A stretch of DNA of 6,864 nt from Fidelibacterota bacterium (GTDB taxonomy: Bacteria > Marinisomatota > Marinisomatia > SCGC-AAA003-L08 > TMED6): positions 1 through 6,864 of the forward strand of contig JAAZYZ010000030.1 in assembly GCA_014239355.1 (NCBI GenBank). The letters run 5' to 3'. How positions within the stretch are numbered: position 1 is the stretch's first letter; each line of letters opens with the position of its first letter. The translations under genes were made by a program, and so were the position numbers. A model generated the notes under the pieces. The model ran no database searches. It saw only the letters and a list, made by a program, of their open reading frames with translations, and was not told where the DNA came from. Shown in pieces: positions 1 through 4,552 of the stretch.

Positions 1-144
1 CCAATTAATTATGGTATTGGTATTAAAATCAGATCTTTATTGGGGCCCATTGATTTTGCTTGGGGTAGAGGGCGTATAAATCATCTTGATAAAAATAGTA
101 AAGAAAATAATATATTTTATTTTAATTTTGGGGTAGAAATATAG
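1..144 (+). CDS. C-terminal end of an Omp85/BamA-family outer-membrane protein (5' truncated by window)
   Basis: The frame is open from base 1 to a TAG at 142-144 and gives 47 residues. The stretch 'GIGIKIRSLLGPIDFAWGRG' matches the conserved penultimate-strand signature of Omp85 barrels (G-x-G-x-x-x-x-S/T-x-x-G-P-I-x-x-x-x-G). It is followed by a short loop rich in Asn, Lys and Asp and a final alternating strand, 'FYFNFGVEI', the usual place of the C-terminal beta-signal. The last residue is Ile rather than the common Phe or Trp. Omp85 proteins insert beta-barrel proteins into the outer membrane (BamA) or have related transport roles (TamA and others). With only the last two strands visible I cannot tell which member this is, so no symbol is given. 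Family membership is fairly secure. Confidence 0.8.
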   Translation, partial: PINYGIGIKIRSLLGPIDFAWGRGRINHLDKNSKENNIFYFNFGVEI

Positions 145-155
145 AATTATATAAT
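128..155 (+). promoter_or_regulatory. Possible promoter for the tRNA-Leu gene
   Basis: A perfect TATAAT lies at 150-155, seven bases before the tRNA begins at 163, so transcription would start close to the mature 5' end. A weak -35-like TTGGGG sits at 128-133 with a 16-base spacer and lies inside the last codons of the Omp85 gene. The -10 box is convincing by sequence. The -35 matches the consensus only in TTG, and TATAAT occurs often by chance in such AT-rich DNA. The tRNA could also be cut from a longer Omp85 transcript. Confidence 0.4.
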
Positions 156-162
156 AAAATTT

Positions 163-244
163 GCCGCGATGGTGGAATTGGTAGACACGCTGGTCTTAGG
201 AACCAGTGCTTTCGGGCGTGGGGGTTCGACTCCCTCTCGCGGCA
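163..244 (+). tRNA. tRNA-Leu, anticodon UAG
   Basis: A complete class II tRNA can be folded by hand. The acceptor stem GCCGCGA (163-169) pairs with TCGCGGC (237-243), and the discriminator is A244. The D-arm region is 'TGGTGGAATTGGTAGACA'. The anticodon stem CTGGT (190-194) pairs with ACCAG (202-206) around the loop CTTAGGA, giving anticodon TAG at 197-199. A long variable arm (207-219, TGCTTTCGGGCGT) is typical of tRNA-Leu. The T stem GGGGG (220-224) pairs with CCCTC (232-236), with one G-T pair, around TTCGACT. It reads CUA and other CUN leucine codons. The CCA end is not encoded (A244 is followed by CAA), so it must be added by a CCA-adding enzyme. Confidence 0.97.
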
Positions 245-338
245 CAATCCTTTAATCTATCTTTTAGTTAGCATTTTTTGTTAATTGTATCACATAATTT
301 ATCTAATTTGTTTTAAATCACACTGATTAAAAATCTCT

Positions 339-368
339 TATAATATATTGAGTTAAGATTATAAGGAG
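339..368 (+). promoter_or_regulatory. -10 box and Shine-Dalgarno site for the 91-aa gene
   Basis: A perfect TATAAT is at 339-344. AAGGAG is at 363-368 with seven bases before the ATG at 376, the best ribosome binding site in the window. I see no good -35 at 16-18 bases upstream of the -10, so the promoter is uncertain, while the binding site firmly supports the start at 376. The rest of the gap from 245 is AT-rich with no convincing hairpin terminator for the tRNA. Confidence 0.5.
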
Positions 369-375
369 ATTTAAA

Positions 376-651
376 ATGAATAATGCTATTGAAAAAAGAT
401 TACACAATTTAGAATATCTTAATGAAGTTTGTATTCATAGTCCTTCTTTATTAATTGACACAAAATGTGGTGTGGCACGTTATAAATTTAATAAAATTGG
501 ATATAGAGATAATACACTTCTTATAGAGTTTAAATTATTGCTAGATTCAAATAATAATGATGTTACAACCATTCTTTATAGCATAGGAAATAAGTGTTAT
601 TTAACGATAGATCAGTTTCTTTATGCTTTAAAATTTTATGCTAGTGCATAA
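376..651 (+). CDS. Small protein of unknown function (91 aa)
   Basis: I do not recognise this protein. It runs from ATG 376 to TAA 649-651, and the start is supported by AAGGAG seven bases upstream. The product looks soluble and intracellular: no signal peptide, no membrane segment and no lipobox. The N-terminus (residues 1-17) is charged and probably helical. The middle alternates hydrophobic and charged residues ('VARYKF', 'TLLIEFKLLLD'), suggesting beta strands, followed by an Asn/Asp turn ('DSNNND') and a likely C-terminal helix ('TIDQFLYALKFYA'). It has three Cys (19, 31, 74), not in a CxxC or other metal-binding pattern. It stands between tRNA-Leu and the channel gene with 43 bases after it, so it could share a transcript with the channel. 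It is probably real because of its clean expression signals and ordinary composition. Confidence 0.65.
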   Translation: MNNAIEKRLHNLEYLNEVCIHSPSLLIDTKCGVARYKFNKIGYRDNTLLIEFKLLLDSNNNDVTTILYSIGNKCYLTIDQFLYALKFYASA

Positions 652-694
652 TTTAATTTTCATATAAATTATTTTTATATTACTTTTTAGTACC

Positions 695-1747
695 TTGGAA
701 CAGCTAAAAAGTATATATCAACTTTTATTTGATTATCTAAATCAAAGCCCATTTATTCACTTTGTTGTTTTAATTGCGGCATCCATTCTTGTTGCTAAAA
801 TCATTGATGTGATTTTTATTTCATTTCTTTCAAGGTTAGTTCAAAAAACTAAAACAACGATTGATGACACCATTATTCAAATTCTTCATAAGCCAATATA
901 TTATAGTTTGTTATTTTTAGGGATTCGATTTTCATTATCTTTGTTAAATTTAGGTGATGTTATTTTTATAATAACAGGATGTTTAAAAACTTTAGCAATT
1001 CTCATTTGGGCTAAGGCAATATTTAATATATTTTTATTACTATTTAATTGGTACTCTTCAAAAAGTAATAGCACTGCCAAACGAAAGCTATTACCATTAT
1101 TTGATAATTTTGGTAAAATTATTATATTTGTAGGAACAGTCTACTTTGTTATGGTTAGTTGGGGAATTAATCCAGTTGGTTGGCTTGCATCTGCAGGTGT
1201 GCTTGGTGTTGTTCTGGGGCTTGCTGCAAAAGACACATTATCTAATTTGTTTTCAGGGATTTTTATTATGATGGATTCTCCTTATAAAGAAGGGGACTAT
1301 ATTAATTTAGATTCTGGAGAACGAGGTTATGTTTTAAATGTAGGAATACGAAGTACTCGTATTATGACACGTGATGATATTGAAATCACAATTCCAAACT
1401 CTGTAATTGCTAATGCTAAAATTATTAATGAAAGTGGAGGGCCTCACGAAAATGAGAGAGTACGCCTATCAATTGGTGTAGCTTATGGTTCTGATATTGA
1501 TATTGTTAAAAATATTTTAATGGACGTAGCAAAAAAATCTGGTTTAATTTCTAACAAATTTGAACCACGAGTTAGGTTTAGAGAATTTGGTGAGTCTAGT
1601 TTAAATTTTCAATTATTATTTTGGATTGATAAACCTGAAGCAAGAGGAAGAACTCTTGATGCTTTGAATACATCTATTTATAAAGAATTTAATAAAAATA
1701 ATATCGAAATTCCATTTCCTCAAAGAACTGTTCATCTAAAAAAATAG
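695..1747 (+). CDS. MscS-family small-conductance mechanosensitive channel
   Basis: The 350-aa product is a membrane channel of the MscS family, which opens under membrane tension to release solutes during hypo-osmotic shock. Hydrophobic segments lie near residues 20-46, 67-92, 96-118 and 137-157. The pore-lining segment at about 160-192 carries the diagnostic stretch 'GVVLGLAAKDTLSNLFSG'. The following beta domain has 'YKEGDYINL', 'GYVLNVGIRSTRI' and 'ITIPNSVIANAKIINES', the family's cytoplasmic signature, and the alpha/beta C-terminus ends with 'IEIPFPQRTVHL', also typical. The E. coli hinge Gly113 position is Asp (D180) here, common in the 'KDTLSN' subtype. The frame has no ATG before residue 153, which is inside the membrane part, so I use TTG 695. 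ATT or ATA codons at 668-679 are alternatives, and no Shine-Dalgarno is visible. The next gene follows after 10 bases, suggesting an operon. Confidence 0.93.
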   Translation: MEQLKSIYQLLFDYLNQSPFIHFVVLIAASILVAKIIDVIFISFLSRLVQKTKTTIDDTIIQILHKPIYYSLLFLGIRFSLSLLNLGDVIFIITGCLKTLAILIWAKAIFNIFLLLFNWYSSKSNSTAKRKLLPLFDNFGKIIIFVGTVYFVMVSWGINPVGWLASAGVLGVVLGLAAKDTLSNLFSGIFIMMDSPYKEGDYINLDSGERGYVLNVGIRSTRIMTRDDIEITIPNSVIANAKIINESGGPHENERVRLSIGVAYGSDIDIVKNILMDVAKKSGLISNKFEPRVRFREFGESSLNFQLLFWIDKPEARGRTLDALNTSIYKEFNKNNIEIPFPQRTVHLKK

Positions 1748-1757
1748 TAAAACCCAT

Positions 1758-2936
1758 ATGGCTATAGGAAAAAAAGATTGGTTTATGATAGACCCTGAGT
1801 CAGTTTATCTTACTCATGGAACATTCGGAGCTTGCCTTAAGGTAGCATTTGATAGTAAAATTAAATGGCAACAAAAAATAGAGTCAGATCCATTTGATTT
1901 TTTAAACAATCATGCAATTAATAATCTAGAATATTCAAGAAAATTTTTAGGCAAATATTTAAATTGTGACTATGATGATATTGTGTATTTCCCTAATCCC
2001 TCAACAGCACTAAATGCTGTTATTAAAAGTTTAAAATTAAAAAAAGATGATGAAGTTTTGACTTCAAATCATGAATATGGGAGTTTAGATAGAACTTGGC
2101 AATATTATGCTCAATCAAAAGGATATAATTATAAGCAAATCAATATTGAAATACCATACAATGATAAAAATATATTTCTAGATTCTTTTTTAAAAGCTAT
2201 TACTAAAAAAACAAAAATAATTTATTTAAGTCATATTACATCTTCAACAGGACTTGTGTTTCCAGTAAAAGAGATATGCCAAATTGCTCGTAAAAATAAT
2301 ATTATATCAATTATTGATGGGGCTCATGCCCCAGGTCAAATTGAAGTTAATATTCCAGATATCAATCCTGATATTTATGTTGGGGCATGTCATAAATGGA
2401 TGTGTTCTCCAAAAGGGGCATCATTTTTATATGCAAATAAAAATATACAGAATTTAATTGAACCCTTAGTTATTAGTTGGGGTTGGGAAAGCGATGCTCC
2501 AGGGAAATCAAAATTTTTAGACTATCATCAATATCAAGGTACAAATGATATATCTGCATATTTAACTATTCCTGAAATTGTTAATTTTTTTGAAACTAAT
2601 CAATGGTATGAAGTCCAACAAAAATGTCACAATCTAGTTTTAGATTTTTTAACAGATAATATAACTAAATTAGAGCCTTGCTCAACTAATCCTGATCATC
2701 TCGCTCAAATGTTATCATTTAAAATTAATAAAAATAGTGAATTAGTTAAGAAAATTTTTGATTCTCCAATTGGAGTTATAGAAGCTCAAAATAAAATTTT
2801 TGATTATAGTAAAATACGTATTCCCATTATTATATGGAATCAAGAAGTATTCACAAGGCTCTCAATTCAAGCATATAATAGACCTCAAGATTTAAAAAAT
2901 CTATTAGATATGCTTAATCATTTTAATCTACTTTAA
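1758..2936 (+). CDS. Class V aminotransferase-fold PLP enzyme, isopenicillin-N-epimerase (CefD)-like
   Basis: The 392-aa product is a cytoplasmic fold-type I PLP enzyme of the class V aminotransferase superfamily, near the usual full length. Visible landmarks are 'VYLTHGTFGACL' near residues 16-27 (N-terminal substrate region), 'NPSTALNAV' at 80-88 (cofactor phosphate region), 'SNHEYGSLDRTW' at 103-114, 'LSHITSSTG' at 157-165, and 'IIDGAHAPGQIEV' at 185-197, where D187 should bind the PLP ring nitrogen and H190 stack nearby. 'GACHKWMCSPKG' at 209-220 has K213 as the Schiff-base lysine. 'YQGTNDISAYLTIPE' at 259-273 is the CefD-like version of the region closing the active site. Family members include epimerases, lyases and desulfurases; the substrate cannot be read from sequence. 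It lacks the active-site Cys loop expected of a NifS/IscS desulfurase. It starts 10 bases after the channel gene without a clear Shine-Dalgarno, so it is probably translated from the same message. Confidence 0.88.
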   Translation: MAIGKKDWFMIDPESVYLTHGTFGACLKVAFDSKIKWQQKIESDPFDFLNNHAINNLEYSRKFLGKYLNCDYDDIVYFPNPSTALNAVIKSLKLKKDDEVLTSNHEYGSLDRTWQYYAQSKGYNYKQINIEIPYNDKNIFLDSFLKAITKKTKIIYLSHITSSTGLVFPVKEICQIARKNNIISIIDGAHAPGQIEVNIPDINPDIYVGACHKWMCSPKGASFLYANKNIQNLIEPLVISWGWESDAPGKSKFLDYHQYQGTNDISAYLTIPEIVNFFETNQWYEVQQKCHNLVLDFLTDNITKLEPCSTNPDHLAQMLSFKINKNSELVKKIFDSPIGVIEAQNKIFDYSKIRIPIIIWNQEVFTRLSIQAYNRPQDLKNLLDMLNHFNLL

Positions 2937-4308
2937 TAGCAATATATCTTGAATATGTTTGTGAAAAATTTTTGCTTTGATTTATAGTGGTGACACCCAC
3001 TAAAACAATATCTCCAGATACGATATTAGCTATAGCATCATAATAATTTTCAATATTCTCAATATTTTTTTCATCAATCTGTGTTATAATGTCACCTTTT
3101 TTTATATCTTCTTTATATGCGGATGTTTCTTTTTTTACTTCTGTGACTTTAATACTTCCATTCTTATCAGTTTGTACTTTTAAGCCTAATAAATCAAAAT
3201 CTGCTTTTTCTTCCTCATAACTTCCATATAATACTTCATCAGAGGGTCGATCACTAAGGATAATAATTTTATTAATTTTTTGTCCTTTTCTAATAATTGT
3301 TAAATTAATTTCTGTACCTGGGTATTTATGAAAAATAATATTCCTTAAATCTGAAGTCCCATTAATTTTTTGTCGATCAATTTCTATAATAACATCCTGT
3401 TTTTCTAAGTTTGCATTTTCTGCAGGGCTATTTTTTAGCACTTGAGTAACCATTACCCCTTTTGTATCAGTTAGGTCTAATTTTAATGATAAGTTTTCAG
3501 ATATTTCTTGAAATGAAATGCCGAGCCACGCACCTTTAACATCACCCATACTAATCAAATCTTCAATAATTCTTTTAGTTTGATTGATTGGAATTGCAAA
3601 TCCTACTCCTGCATTTGTTCTAGACCATCCATCAGTTGCAATTGCATTATTAATGCCAATTAACTCCCCATCTAAATTAAACAAACCTCCTCCAGAATTT
3701 CCTGGATTTATAGCTGCATCATGTTGAATAAAATCTTCAAAATTTCTAGCTGATATTACATCGCTTCTACCTGTGGCACTAATAATGCCAGCAGTTACAG
3801 TATGATTTAGATTAATACCAAATGGACTTCCTATAGCAATAACCCATTCCCCAGGTTCTAATTTGTCAGAATTTCCCATATCTACTTGACTAAGATTATC
3901 AGATTCAATTTTTAATACAGCTAAATCAGTTTGTTCATGCCTTCCAATTACTTCAGCTTCAAATTCTCTGTCATCATATAATACTATTTTAATAGATTCT
4001 GCTCTTTCAACAACATGGTTATTAGTTACAATATAACCATTTATTTTATCTACAATTACACCTGAGCCTAGAGACCTGCCTCTTTCTTCAAATTGAGGAA
4101 ACATATCTTCAAATTCTTTAGGCACTCCAAAACCAAATCCACCAAACATATTATTTTCTCTTACTGTTTCAGATATAATAGAAACAATGGTTGGGTTACC
4201 TTTTGAGGCAACTTCTATAAATTTTTTATTAAAATCATCTTTGGATGGAATTCCAAAAATTTGTGAAAAAATTAATGTAATAATAATAATCATAATATGT
4301 TTTTTCAT
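2923..4308 (-). CDS. HtrA/DegP-type periplasmic serine protease with two PDZ domains
   Basis: The 461-aa product is a secreted quality-control protease that degrades or refolds misfolded envelope proteins. I start it at 4308: 'MKKHIMIIIITLIFSQIFG' is then a clean Sec signal peptide, and AAGGA (4316-4320 on this strand) sits seven bases upstream. An in-frame ATG at 4350 would add 14 residues before the signal peptide and has no such site. A Gly/Phe-rich loop (about 55-80, 'MFGGFGFGVPKEFEDMFP') resembles the LA region of DegP/DegQ. The catalytic triad is H98 ('TNNHVVE'), D128 ('QTDLAVLK') and S205 ('NPGNSGG'). PDZ1 spans about 258-350 ('AWLGISFQEI', 'VLKNSPAENANL', 'DVIIEIDRQKI') and PDZ2 about 374-450 ('SAYKEDIKKGDIITQIDEKNI'). 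No lipobox is present, so it should be soluble in the periplasm. Its 3' end overlaps the convergent aminotransferase gene by 14 bases. Confidence 0.96.
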   Translation of the reverse strand: MKKHIMIIIITLIFSQIFGIPSKDDFNKKFIEVASKGNPTIVSIISETVRENNMFGGFGFGVPKEFEDMFPQFEERGRSLGSGVIVDKINGYIVTNNHVVERAESIKIVLYDDREFEAEVIGRHEQTDLAVLKIESDNLSQVDMGNSDKLEPGEWVIAIGSPFGINLNHTVTAGIISATGRSDVISARNFEDFIQHDAAINPGNSGGGLFNLDGELIGINNAIATDGWSRTNAGVGFAIPINQTKRIIEDLISMGDVKGAWLGISFQEISENLSLKLDLTDTKGVMVTQVLKNSPAENANLEKQDVIIEIDRQKINGTSDLRNIIFHKYPGTEINLTIIRKGQKINKIIILSDRPSDEVLYGSYEEEKADFDLLGLKVQTDKNGSIKVTEVKKETSAYKEDIKKGDIITQIDEKNIENIENYYDAIANIVSGDIVLVGVTTINQSKNFSQTYSRYIAIKVD

Positions 4309-4315
4309 TTTTTTG

Positions 4316-4320
4316 TCCTT
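4316..4320 (-). promoter_or_regulatory. Shine-Dalgarno deciding the HtrA start
   Basis: Read on the minus strand, AAGGA is followed by seven bases and then the ATG at 4308-4306. This spacing, with the signal peptide beginning at that Met, is why the shorter start is preferred over the ATG at 4350. Confidence 0.75.
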
Positions 4321-4387
4321 AATAATATGCTCGTTTAGTAAAAATATCATACTTATAAATTAAATAATTAATTATATAATTATTTTA

Positions 4388-4409
4388 TAAAAAAGTTCCC
4401 TTTTTTTAA
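4388..4409. repeat. Perfect 9-bp inverted repeat with 4-base loop, upstream of htrA
   Basis: TAAAAAAAG (4388-4396) is separated by TTCC from CTTTTTTTA (4401-4409), a perfect but nearly all A/T stem. It lies 79 bases or more before the htrA start and in the divergent region shared with the lipoprotein gene. A 14-bp perfect palindrome, TAATTATATAATTA, lies just beside it at 4369-4382. These could be protein-binding sites or promoter DNA, or chance pairings in very AT-rich sequence. No gene reads into this site from either side, so a terminator role is unlikely. Confidence 0.4.
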
Positions 4410-4456
4410 AATAAAATGCAATTTTATAATTTTATTGTTGTCACAATATTGTTTGA

Positions 4457-4484
4457 TTGTTTACCTTTAAAGACGTTATATAAT
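4457..4484 (+). promoter_or_regulatory. Possible promoter of the large lipoprotein gene
   Basis: A perfect TATAAT is at 4479-4484, with a weak TTGTTT at 4457-4462 and a 16-base spacer. It would give an untranslated leader of about 60 bases before the frame at 4553. A second TATAAT occurs at 4494-4499 within a repeated decamer. The -35 match is poor, so this is only a candidate. Confidence 0.35.
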
Positions 4485-4508
4485 ATTATTTTATATAATA
4501 AAGTCTTT
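4469..4508. repeat. Inverted repeat enclosing a duplicated TTATATAATA decamer
   Basis: AAAGAC (4469-4474) and GTCTTT (4503-4508) are perfectly complementary arms. Between them the decamer TTATATAATA occurs twice, at 4476-4485 and 4491-4500, a direct repeat with 15-base periodicity, and parts of the two copies can pair with each other. T bases continue after the right arm to 4510. The structure lies in the leader or promoter of the lipoprotein gene. It may be a regulatory site or a leader hairpin; chance is also possible given the base composition. Confidence 0.4.
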
Positions 4509-4552
4509 TTTGTGTGCGTAATTAACTTTAAATAAAAACTAAATTAAATATT

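Noticed and set aside
163..260. Integration site (att) at the tRNA-Leu 3' end
   Set aside because: I found no second copy of the tRNA 3' sequence in the window and no integrase or phage gene.
1758..2936. NifS/IscS-type cysteine desulfurase
   Set aside because: The PLP lysine context (GACHKW) and the YQGTNDISAYL segment fit the CefD-like branch, and the catalytic Cys loop of desulfurases is not visible near the expected region.
4309..4350. Longer HtrA start at the ATG at 4350
   Set aside because: It puts 14 charged residues before the signal peptide and lacks the AAGGA spacing that the ATG at 4308 has.
4388..4409. Bidirectional terminator from the A-run/T-run hairpin
   Set aside because: No transcript is expected to end here on either strand, and the stem has a single G-C pair.
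4469..4510. Rho-independent terminator (AAAGAC/GTCTTT followed by T bases)
   Set aside because: No plus-strand gene ends before it (htrA runs the other way), the stem is weak with few G/C pairs and bulges, and it lies between a gene and its own promoter region, so it is kept only as a repeat or leader structure.
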